Assembly: GCF_029867415.1 (NCBI RefSeq)
Contig: NW_026705407.1
Coordinates: 650,943 to 714,942 of the forward strand
Direction: 5' to 3'
Source: Vicia villosa
Taxonomy: Eukaryota > Streptophyta > Magnoliopsida > Fabales > Fabaceae
DNA length: 64,000 nucleotides
In this document: piece by piece, positions 1 through 9,487 of the stretch
Layout of the letters: each line of letters opens with the position of its first letter
Numbering within the stretch: the first letter of the stretch is position 1
Notes under the pieces: generated by a model
What the model was told of the DNA's origin: nothing
Seen by the model: the letters and a program-made list of their open reading frames with translations, nothing else
The model's database searches: none
Translations under genes and position numbers: made by a program

Positions 1-4
1 ATTC

Positions 5-12
5 TATAAATA
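5..12 (+). promoter_or_regulatory. TATA box of U3 cassette, LTR A
   Basis: TATAAATA lies 100 bp upstream of the ATG of the 55-codon ORF, and no ATG lies between. The same TATAAATA stands 101 bp upstream of the ATG in LTR B. Confidence 0.6.
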
Positions 13-104
13 CCTCTCATTTTTTCCATAAAATCTCACATCAAAATTCTAAATCATTTCTCAAATTTCTACTTCATATCCATTCTATCTTCCTCCCCGG
101 CAAA

Positions 105-272
105 ATGGCGAAGCGGATGGAAACATGTTTTCTTATGGTCATCACCATTGCTACGGTGATCATGTCCTTCTTCTGTCTACATAGTCCTGAAAAATGTGGA
201 CCTGCGATGGTTACACTCCCGATCATCTATTTTCTGTTGGTCATAGCATGGGTTATTAATCGTCATTCTTAA
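105..272 (+). CDS. 55-aa two-hydrophobic-segment protein in LTR U3
   Basis: Function unknown; I do not recognise the protein. The ORF is 55 codons plus TAA, starting MAKRMETCFLMV and ending AWVINRHS. Residues about 8-25 and 33-51 are strongly hydrophobic and could be two membrane helices around a short polar loop (HSPEKCG). The ATG is the first after the TATA box, in the context AAAATGG, with A at -3 and G at +4. LTR B (60764-60931, minus) has the same ORF with the same length, start and stop and no indel. By eye 22 of 55 codons differ, 11 of them silently. An AATAAA follows 270 nt after the stop. Neighbouring LTR sequence has indels between the copies; this ORF has none. It may be a captured host fragment or an element-specific peptide; translation is not shown. 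Confidence 0.5.
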   Translation: MAKRMETCFLMVITIATVIMSFFCLHSPEKCGPAMVTLPIIYFLLVIAWVINRHS

Positions 273-541
273 AGTTTGCCGTATCTCTTATTTTCTTAAA
301 TGTACCGTTTACTCGTCGTACCATTCATTATAGTATGTAATGTTTGTACTGCCAGTATTAAATGTTGTACTATTTGTCATATTGTTGCTTAATTATTCAG
401 ATAATATTTTGTGTGTTTTCTGCCAGTCAAATATTTATTTTTTTGTGCATTAAATGATTTTCAGGGTTATTATCGGTAATTTTGCTCGCGTATAGTAAAT
501 ATTAATTATTTATTATGTCTGTGTTTTTAACAAGTCATGTA

Positions 542-547
542 AATAAA
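542..547 (+). terminator. Candidate poly(A) signal of U3 cassette, LTR A
   Basis: AATAAA is followed by a T/C-rich stretch, 270 nt after the 55-codon ORF. It is conserved in LTR B at 60492-60497 on the minus strand. Confidence 0.35.
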
Positions 548-1882
548 CTTTCATCTTTCACATAAAACAAAAACAACAAAAAGAAAATTAACTTTGACTG
601 TTGATTTTTCACTCTAGCTGTTACATACCTGAATAGTCAGTTGACAGTCAAACTGCTGACAGTACAATTCTCCGTGTTTTGTGCCAACAATCAAATCAAA
701 CTTTTGCATTTCAAAATTCCAAGATTTTTGTCCTAGAAGTCTTCTGAATATCACATGATTAGCAGAGACTCAGCACTGCACAAAAATCAGGTACGCTTAA
801 CTGTCTCCTACACAAACAGTCCCTGATTAGGGTTTATTGTTTTTTCAGGAGAAACAAGTTTTTGAGACCTCAAATGGATTTCATGGACCTCCATACATCT
901 CAAAGTACCATCATACAAATTTTCAAACTTCAATTCACTCAGACGCACCGTCAGCAGCTCAAACAGTCAACAGACGACCCGTTTGACCAAAAAAGTCAAC
1001 AGACAGTCAAAAATGAAATTTTTTGTCAACATCCATATTTTGTCAAAGGATTCATCATTTGATCATTGGATGATCATAATTCATCAAGGAAAGATCAAAA
1101 ATCAACAAAACCCTAAGATTCAAAATTAGGGTTTTCTCCTAAAAAGTCAACTGAACTTTGACTGGTCATAACTCTCTCATCCTTCATCCAAAAAATTCAA
1201 ACCAAAGCTCATTTTGAAGTAAATTCAATTATCTTTCAAATTCAATTGGTCCCATGGTCATTAGGTTCACCATTTGAAAAATATGAACCAAGACAATACA
1301 GGTCATTTTCAAAGTCAACAAAAAGACACTTTTTTCAAAAGGATACACAAGGAGCATCAAAAATCATTTTGACATAAGACCAAAGACATTGGTTAGAGGA
1401 CTCTTTGAGGTTTCCAAAAAGTGCAAGATCTCCTTTATATGACAAAAATTGAGGGATTTACACCTTGTTGAAGTTGGCTAAATTTTGGGAAAATGCATAA
1501 AACCAACACTGCTCAAAAATGTATTTTTTCCAAATGGGGCCAAGTTTTCATAGTTCAAACATGTTTACCATGATACAATGGGCCTCCCACGACCAAGACA
1601 AAGCCCACATCATTTTTATTCATTTTTGGTTTAATTTTATCCCATTTAAAATTAAATTGAAAATGGAAAATGGAAGGATAATGATGTAGTTTTAATCTTA
1701 AGCTAAAGCCTCCACAATTGACTCAATTCTGCAGCAAGAAACAAGTACAGCAGGCCTAGGGCAAGAGGTGTGGAAAAATTAAGCCATGGTTGCTTAAAAT
1801 TCAAGCTTGATATATTAAAGAAATCAAGAATTCAACAAAGACATAAATGCTTCTTAGCTTAGTTTATAAGCACTTCAATGCT

Positions 1883-1890
1883 TATATAAA
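1883..1890 (+). promoter_or_regulatory. Mid-LTR TATA box, LTR A
   Basis: TATATAAA lies in the middle of the LTR. Comparable TATA boxes sit in mid-LTR positions of B (59143-59150), LTR 1 (19513-19520) and LTR C (35481-35488), so this is the likelier promoter for the genomic RNA. It would make the upstream TATA at position 5 an additional promoter. Confidence 0.5.
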
Positions 1891-3890
1891 GGCTATATCA
1901 CTTCAGCAAAGAAGAGAGGACGAATTTAGAAGCTCCCATAGGCATATATCACTCTTGTAACAACTTGTAAAAATTCAAAGAAACTTGAAATTCGAATTTT
2001 AAGTTTAAGTCATTTTCAATACAAACTAAGCATTCAAACATCATCTCTGAATTTCATTGAACTTGTCCAAGTAAATTTAAAGTATCAAAACCTCACAAAT
2101 CGAGCCCCACAAGCCACGGTTTGTTCAAACATAAATCAACTCGTATTTGATCATACACGCATGCTTAGCAAGATGTAGACATATATTTGAGTTTAGTTTG
2201 ATGTGTTGATCATTTCTGGAAGTTTAATTAAGTTTTGGATGCTTGTATACGAGGTTACCGTTTTTAGGGTTCTTAGATCCTATTTAGGGATTTTCGTTAC
2301 AAGCAAAATTAGAAGAAACTAAGGCCATACTCGAATTCAGGAGAGAAAACCCAGTCAAAAGAGCATGTCGCAAAAAATTTATGTTATGGTTTAACCCTAT
2401 TCGCTATTTTGCAGGTTTAGAACACATCTATTATAGCGCTTTTCTCATAAAAACGCTGTTAAATGTGCTGGCTGGAGGTTGAAGATGATGAGGTGTCCTC
2501 ACCTCATTGGATAGAACGCGCGCGCCAGTATTTTTGAATCCTGGGTTCCCATGTGCGCTTTCCATCATCTTTCCATGTGCCCTCAATATCTGAGCCATCT
2601 GATCTCATTAACTCTCAATCCAACGCATCAAAACACTCTCCATAACATGGACTTCATTTAAATACCACACCTGATTATTTTATTTTCTATTTTCTATTTT
2701 CATTTTAATTTCTTTGCAAAATTAGTTTAAATAATTCTAAAAATCCAAAAAATACACAAAAAATATTTTTGGGCTTCTAAAATAATATTTTATTTTCTGA
2801 TATAAAAATATTTTATTTTTCTTCATAATTTAAATATTTTGCATAATTAATTAGTTTATATTTATATATTTGCTTTTTAATTATTTCAACCAATCAAAAA
2901 ATCATAAAAATTTTTGTTCTTTATATTAAATATAGTTTATATATTATAGGCTAATTTTGTACATATTTAGAATAATTTTCTCTTTAAGTTTTAATTATTT
3001 GTGTAATTATTTATATAATTATCTGTTAATTAACTTAATCAATTTCAAATCAATTTCAAATATCCCAAAAAAATTAGTTTTGTTTTAAAATTAATTAACA
3101 AGCATTTTGAACATATTTTGAACTTAATTTTTAGGTTTGAAATTTATTTTCATCTTTTTACCTCATTTTAATTTAATTAATCATGCATTAATTATAATTA
3201 AAAACAATCATAAAAAACCAAAAACACTTCTTTTATTTTCTTGCAATTTAAATTCCTAGATAAATGTATAGGTTGTCAAATTCATGTAAATAGCGTAGTT
3301 TACATTTCCTGCACAATCGATGTAATAGCGTAGATTTACTTTCCGCATTTTAAATTCCAGCACATATAAACTGCGTGTATGCCAAAGATAAAATTGAATC
3401 GTTAGATCACTAACTTCAAAGATAAAATATCTGAATCCAAACACAATCACACTTGCACCTCTTAGGGTAATCCCTTTCTCATTCTTTTCAAAATCAAGAT
3501 CAAATTCTATTATTTCAAACGCAAAATCGAACTTTTGTTTATATCCGGTGAAAGGATAGATCTTTAAAGGAAATAGGATAAAGACCTTATAACTCAGGGT
3601 AGACCTCCTAATTTGCTTGCTCAAATCAAAACAAACAAATCTCTCATATATCATTGTTTTTCAAAATAAAACTTTCAAGAAGACAATACTTTGTATATAT
3701 CCAAACAAGGATCATTACAAAGTTAACGTTCTTTTTTCAAAAACATCTTTTGAAAGATAAAAACACTTTGTATACATCCGCACAAGGATCATTACAAAGT
3801 CAATTTACAAAGGTATTTGGAACCACATACGAGCATTTCAAGGCAATCGAAAAGTAATTGAAAACAAGTGAGCTAAGCAAATTAAAGAGC

Positions 3891-3938
3891 CCATGGATAA
3901 CCATGGATACAAAGGGTGCTAACACCTTCCCTTTGTAT
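3891..3938 (+). other. Conserved LTR hairpin pair, LTR A
   Basis: CCATGG-ATAA-CCATGG (3891-3906) is followed by a 10-bp perfect stem, ATACAAAGGG (3907-3916) with CCCTTTGTAT (3929-3938). The loop contains GGTG/CACC, which can pair. The same structure recurs near the 3' end of LTRs B, D, 1 and C with compensating changes. Confidence 0.6.
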
Positions 3939-4124
3939 AACCTACCCCCTTACCCAGAATTTCTTAAAGGTCTTTTTTCTGTTTCTTTTATAAACCTTTC
4001 CTTAATTGGATAAAATAAAAGGTCGGTGGCGACTCTCTGATTTTCAAACACAAAAGCAGAAACAAAAAGAGTCAGTTCGCGTATCTCTCCGCGAGAGGTA
4101 TGGCAAAAAACCGAGTGGGCGACA

Positions 4125-5494
4125 GTTACCAACTACCAGCCTCGTGATAGTGGTTTTCAAGACATGATCAATTATCAGCCAAGTGATAAAATGATTCTGG
4201 AGACTTTGCTAGGGAAATTACTGGTTATTCAGCCTCGTGAACAATAATAAGGCCCTGATTGTCAAATGGTGTTCATGATTGATTTCCTTAAGAGAGGAAA
4301 AGTCTTTTGGAAGAGACATAAACTGCTCAGATGATGAGGCTATTGTTTATGGTTCAACTTTTCTTGACTCTATTTGAGGAATCAGAATTTGAATCTCTGG
4401 TAAAGACAGGGTTCTAACCAAGAATGAATTGGAAAGAAACGGTCAAACAAGACTTTGTACCCATGAGGAATAAACTCAACGGGATTTTCTCTTTCGTTTT
4501 GAGAGGAGAAGACTGAAGCAACCTTCTTCCACGAGGAATGATCTCAGTGGGGAACTGGAGAAAGAGTATGTTCTTTTTGCTTATGGGTGACAACCTACTG
4601 GAGAGAAGACACGCCCGTACCTGTTTCTTTTTTCTTTTTTTTTTCTTTTCTTTTTTGGGATAGATATATCCTGAACAAATGATTTCGAAGCAAACATTGA
4701 AAAATGCAAGAATGCATAAATGATGCAAATATGTATGAATGATGAATGTCATGAATGTAGCATGCATACTGACGAAATTGACGGACAAAGAAGTGTATAC
4801 TGGAGACAGACCGACGTCGCAATACAACCAGATACTTGGCAAATGTTCTTCAACACGGTGCAGATAATACAGTTGATGAATGGTGTTGCATGCTTTAAAC
4901 TTCTCTGAGGAAGATAAGCATCTTTTCTTATTGAGATGGAAGAACTTCTTCATTGGAGATAGAAAATCTTCGTCACTGGGGATAAAAGACCTTCTTCACT
5001 GGGGATAGAAGAGCTTTTCCTATCATAATCTTTGATTCATCCTATGGAGATAGCTGTTGATGTTCCTTCGGTTGTTCACCACTCAAAGGAAAGTTTCGCT
5101 TTTATTTTGAAAAAGAAAAGTAAATTCATTTAAAACTTTTTTTTCTCTTTTTTTTTCAAAAGTGAATAACACAATTAAAGCGTCATTTTGCAAGCTAGAA
5201 GAAATCAAGAATTGCAAACAAATGGGCACAAGGCTCAAATTTATTTAATAGGATGGTAACCAGCTAAAGGCGTGATTCCATAGAGTATTTACAAAAGTTG
5301 GAAATGGTAAATATGCGGAAAAGGCTACATTGAAAGCAATAACCACTATTCTCCTTAACAACTATGAGTTCCAACTGTGCTTGTCGCTTCAGATTGGCGA
5401 TGATTTGATTGTAGATCCTTTGATGAAAAAGACTCTTCAGGTGACGAAGTACGGACTGATGCAGTTACTTTGTCATGAATCCCTAATTTTTGCC
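4125..5494 (-). other. 3' UTR of element 1
   Basis: There is no supported gene here. It holds short imperfect repeats, 'cagcctcgtga' near 4138 and 4219 and 'cactggggata' near 4970-5005. A polypyrimidine run lies at about 4620-4657 on the plus strand. The ORFs in it are unconserved and low-complexity. Confidence 0.5.
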
Positions 5495-5641
5495 TAGATT
5501 GCCCTTTCAGGTTTTCAATCTACCAGGATAAATTTTTTTCTGTTTATTGTCTCTAATTTTTGCCTGGACCGCCCTTTCGGGTTTTCAGTCCACCGAGACG
5601 CTCATTTTTGCCTAAGTCGCCCTTTGCGGGTTTTCGACTTA
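5495..5641 (-). other. Three tandem covarying stem-loops after pol
   Basis: Three hairpins lie at 5613-5641, 5565-5592 and 5495-5522 in transcript order. RNA-sense outer stems (7 bp) are TAAGTCG/CGACTTA, TGGACTG/CGGTCCA (one G-U) and TAGATTG/CAATCTA. Between the arms is a near-constant AAAACC(C/U)G(C)AAAGGG, able to form a short inner stem around a GAAA-like loop. Each is followed by GGCAAAAA. The stems differ between the three yet remain paired. The array starts 22 nt beyond the pol stop. Element B has the same triplet at 63440-63578. Confidence 0.75.
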
Positions 5642-5663
5642 CCGAGTTGTTCTTTTGTATTTT

Positions 5664-8600
5664 TTAGACAAAGTATTTCTTGACTGCATCAGCATTCACA
5701 GGATGCGGGAGTTCATCACCATCCATGGTTGCAAGAGTCATGGCGCCGCCAGAAAATGTTCTTTTGACAACATACGGGCCTTCGTAATTAGGAGACCATT
5801 TGCCCCTAGAATCTGGTCGAAAAGACAAGATCTTTTTAAGCACGAGGTCGCCTTCTCGAAATTCACGAGGTCGAACCTTTTTGTTGAAAGCTTGTTTCAT
5901 CCTTGCATGGTACAACTGTCCATGGCATAGAGCAGTCATACATTTTTCTTCGATTAAGTTCAACTGATCATATCTGCTTTGACACCATTCAGCTTTGATA
6001 ACTTAGTCTCCATGAGGACTCTCATTGATGGTATTTCAACTTCTACCGGGAGCACAGCTTCCATGCCGTATACTAGAGAAAAAGGGATTGCCCCTCTTGA
6101 AGTACGCACTGAAGTACGGTATCCATGTAGAGCAAATGGCAGCATTTCGTGCCAGTCTTTGTAAGTGACGACCATTTTCTGGACGATCTTCTTAATGTTC
6201 TTGTTGGCAGCTTCAACAGCGCCGTTCATTTTTGGTCTGTAAGGAGAAGAGTTATGATGCTCAATCTTGAATTCCTCACACAATTCTTTCATCATTTTGT
6301 TGTTCAAGTTTGAACCATTGTCAGTAATGATCTTGCTAGGAACACCATATCGGCAAATGATGTTGTTCTTGATAAACCTCACAACCACTTGTCTTGTAAC
6401 GTTGGCGTAAGATGCTGCTTCGACCCATTTGGTGAAGTAATAAATTGCCACCAAGATGAAACGATGACCGTTTGAAGCTTTTGGTTCGATCATTCCAATC
6501 ATGTTGATACCCCACATGGAAAAAAGCCATGGAGATGAGAGAACGTTGAGTAGAGTCGGTGGCACATGGATCTTATCTGCGTAGATCTGACACTTGTGAC
6601 ATCTCTTCACGTGTTTATAACAGTCAGATTCCATTGTCAACCAATAGTATCCAGCTCTTAACATTTTCTTGGACATTGCATGCCCATTTGAATGAGTTCC
6701 AAAGGACCCTTCATGCACTTCATGCATTAACATGTCTGCTTCGTGTCTGTCAACGCATCTGAGCAAAACCATGTCGAAGTTTCTTTTGTATAGCACATCT
6801 CCGTTCAGGAAGAAACTGCTAGAAAGCCTCCTTAGAGTTTTCTTATCTTTGTTTGATGCCCCAAGTGGGTACTCTTGAGTTTGAAGGAAGCGTTTGATAT
6901 CGTGGAACCACGGTTTATCATCGATGGCTGCTTCAGTTGCAAACACATAGGCGGGCCTTTCAAGGCGCATAATTCTGACTTTAGGCATATCGTTCCAATG
7001 ATTGACTTTGAACATGGAAGATAGAGTAGCCAAGGCGTCTGCCATTCGATTCTGATCTCGAGGTATATGATGCAATTCAACTTTGTTGAAGAAAGTCAAC
7101 AGACGTCTTGCATAATCTCTGCAAGGAATCAAGCCAGGGTGGTAAGTTTCCCACTTGTCTTTGATTTGGTTGATCACAAGGGCTGAATCTCCATATATGT
7201 CTAGGATCTTGATCCTTAAGTCAACGGCTTCTTCGAGACCCATGATACAAGCTTCATATTCTGCGATGTTGTTGGTGCAATCAAATAGCAGTCTGGCGGA
7301 GAATGGGATATGAGTACCCTTGGGAGTGATGATGACTGCCCCAATTCCATTACCAAAAGCGTTAACTGCTCCATCAAAAATTAGGCCCCATCTTGATCCA
7401 GGATCAGGACCTTCTTCAGGTAACGGTTCGTCACAATCTTTCATCTTTACGTACATGGCATCTTCGTCAGGAAAGTCAAACTTGAGAGATTGATATTCAT
7501 TAATTGGCTGATGCGCCAAGTGATCGGCGAGAATGCTTCCTTTGACCGCTTTTTGACCACGGTACTCGATGTCATACTCAGATAACAGCATTTGCCATCG
7601 GGCAATCCTTCCTGTTAAGGCAGGCTTTTCAAAGACGTACTTGATCGGATCCATTTTGGAGATTAACCAAGTAGTATTGTTGATCATGTATTGGTGGAGA
7701 CGTTTTGAAGCCCAAGCCAAAGCACAACATGTTTTTTCGAGCATGGAGTAACGAGACTCACAATCTGTGAATTTCTTACTCAGGTAATAGATGGCATGCT
7801 CCTTCTTACCGGTTTCATCTTGTTGTCCAAGCATACAACCCATGGATTCTTCCAACATGGTAAGGTACATGATTAGTGGTCTTCCTTCAACCGGAGGAAT
7901 CAATATTGGTGGTTCTAACAGGTATTCCTTGATACTGTCGAACGCTTTCTGGCAATCTTCAGTCCATACAACCCCTTGATCTTTGCGGAGAAGCTTGAAA
8001 ATTGGCCCACAAGTAGCAGTCATTTGAGAGATAAATCTGGAGATATAGTTCAATCGTCCGAGAAATCCTCTTACTTGCTTTTCAGTCTTTGGTGCAGGCA
8101 TCTCTTGAATAGCTCTGACTTTGTCGGGATCTACTTCAATACCTCTTTGGCTGACAATGAAACCCAAGAGTTTTCCAGATCTAACCCCAAAAGTACATTT
8201 GTTAGGATTCAGGCGAAGCTGATATTTCCTTAGTCGTTGAAACAACTTCAAAAGATATTCAATATGTTCTTCTTCTGTGCTGGACTTGGCTATCATGTCG
8301 TCCACATAAACTTCAATTTCTTTATGCATCATGTCATGAAAGAGAGTAGTCATTGCCCTTTGGCAAGTTGCGCCTGCATTCTTTAATCCAAACAGCATCA
8401 CTTTGTAGCAAAAGGTACCCCATGGGGTGATGAAAGATGTCTTCTCCATGTCTTCAGGAGCCATCTTGATCTGATTATAACCGGAGAACCCGTCCATGAA
8501 AGAAAAGACGTTGAACTTAGCGGTGTTATCAACCAGCATGTCGATATGTTGTAATGGAAAGTCATCTTTTGGACTGGCCTTGTTCAAGTCACGGTAGTCA

Positions 8601-9128
8601 ACACACATTCTGACTTTGCCATCTTTCTTCGGAACTGGCACTATGTTGGCCAACCATTGAGGATACTCGGAGGTGACAAGAAAACCTGCGTCGAGTTGCT
8701 TTTGAACTTCTGTTTTAATCTTGTTAGCCATATCAGGGTGAGTCCTTCGCAATTTCTGCTTAACTGGCGGACATTCTGGCTTCAATGGCAAGAAATGCTG
8801 AACAATATTGGTATCCAACCCAGGCATGTCTTGGTAGGACCAGGCAAACACGTCAACATATTCTTTGAGAAGGTCTGTCAACTTACTCTTGATATCAGCA
8901 TCAAGCAGTGATCCAATGGTCACTTCTTTTTTGTCTTCTTCAGAACCCAAGTTGATCTTTTCTAAAGGCTCTTTGTGAGGCAGAATGGCTCTTTCCTCGT
9001 GCTTAAGTAATCGAGAGATCTCGTCCGGGATCTCTTCTTCTTCCTCTTCTTCGGCTTCGAACACAAGAAACTCAAAGTTGGGAGAGGGCACAAGGTTATT
9101 GCATTCAATGGGTTTATCAATAGTAAAT
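5664..9128 (-). pseudogene. pol: Ogre pol: RT, RNase H, second RNase H, integrase (broken)
   Basis: This exon encodes replication and integration enzymes. In order: an acidic linker (EEEEEEE), RT with FMDGFSGYNQI and YVDDM, a degenerate first RNase H, then a second RNase H with FDGA, AEYEA, GDSALV and NRMADALA. Two RNase H domains are typical of Tat/Ogre. The integrase follows with an HHCC zinc finger (HEVHEGSFGTH..CHKC), DNGS and the GAVEAANKN glutamate. The first catalytic Asp of the integrase is Asn (GINMIG). The main frame runs from 9128 to a stop at 5960. The C-terminal ~100 residues (KKVRPREFREGDLVLKK and onward) lie in another frame at 5963-5664, so a frameshift sits near 5990. The start is set by an inferred splice acceptor; the M at 9280 lies inside the intron. 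Element B has the homologous C-terminus at 63576-64000. Confidence 0.85.
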
Positions 9129-9487
9129 CTGCACATATGATTTATATTTATTTCAGAAAATTTATGAATGCAAGAGTGTATGCAGATTTTTTTTGAAAAG
9201 TTTTTTTTTTTTTTTGGTTTTTTAGGATTACCATTTCCAGAAAAAAGCAAAAAATAAAACACATAGTGTAGGGAATTCAAAATGACACTTTATTTATGAT
9301 TCATTTTTGAAACAAAGCCCTAAACACAAACTCATTTGTCTTGGGCGGGACAAAGAGGGAAACTTTTAAAACAAAGCCCTATACACAAAGTTATTTGGGC
9401 AAAACAAAACATTTAAAAGCAAAGCCCTATAAAACATCTCTCTGCTTTGGGCTAGGCAGGAGGTCAAAATAACAGCAAGGTGATTAC
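9129..9487 (-). other. Intron between pro and RT (Ogre-type)
   Basis: A GT donor (AAA/GTAATC at 9487) and an AG acceptor (TGTGCAG/ATT, ending 9129) enclose 359 nt. Removing them joins the gag-pro frame to the RT frame and skips the TAA at 9486-9484. An intron here is a known Ogre feature; the exact sites are my inference. Inside are three imperfect copies of a segment containing AGGGCTTTG. Confidence 0.65.

Larger units (their letters stand above)
1..4124 (+). mobile_element. Ogre-type LTR, copy A (left end outside window)
   Basis: This is a long terminal repeat lying in the plus sense. It matches the reverse complement of about 56818-61023 (LTR B) along nearly its whole length, with small indels, so A and B belong to one family and A lacks only its first ~520 bp. 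Its 3' end carries the block GGTCGGTGGCGACTC (4021 onward) that recurs near the ends of LTRs B and D. The end is put at 4124 (..GGGCGACA) by comparison with B. No primer-binding site follows, so this is a 3' LTR or a solo LTR; the next bases read as the 3' UTR of element 1, into which it seems inserted (possible 5-bp duplication GTTAC). The 3' boundary is uncertain by a few bases. Confidence 0.8.

Noticed and set aside
862..1062. 66-aa ORF conserved between LTR A and B (B copy 59962-60162)
   Set aside because: The differences between copies are nearly all amino-acid changing, as expected for a non-coding stretch that happens to be open. It lacks the promoter-proximal context of the 55-aa ORF.
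3256..3654. 132-aa minus-strand ORF in LTR A
   Set aside because: Antisense to the LTR, AT-rich, and broken in the matching part of LTR B.
5495..5641. Hammerhead ribozyme (CUGA..GAAA elements in the 3' UTR hairpins)
   Set aside because: The hammerhead core CUGAUGA and its three-stem layout are absent; only a GAAA-like loop is shared.
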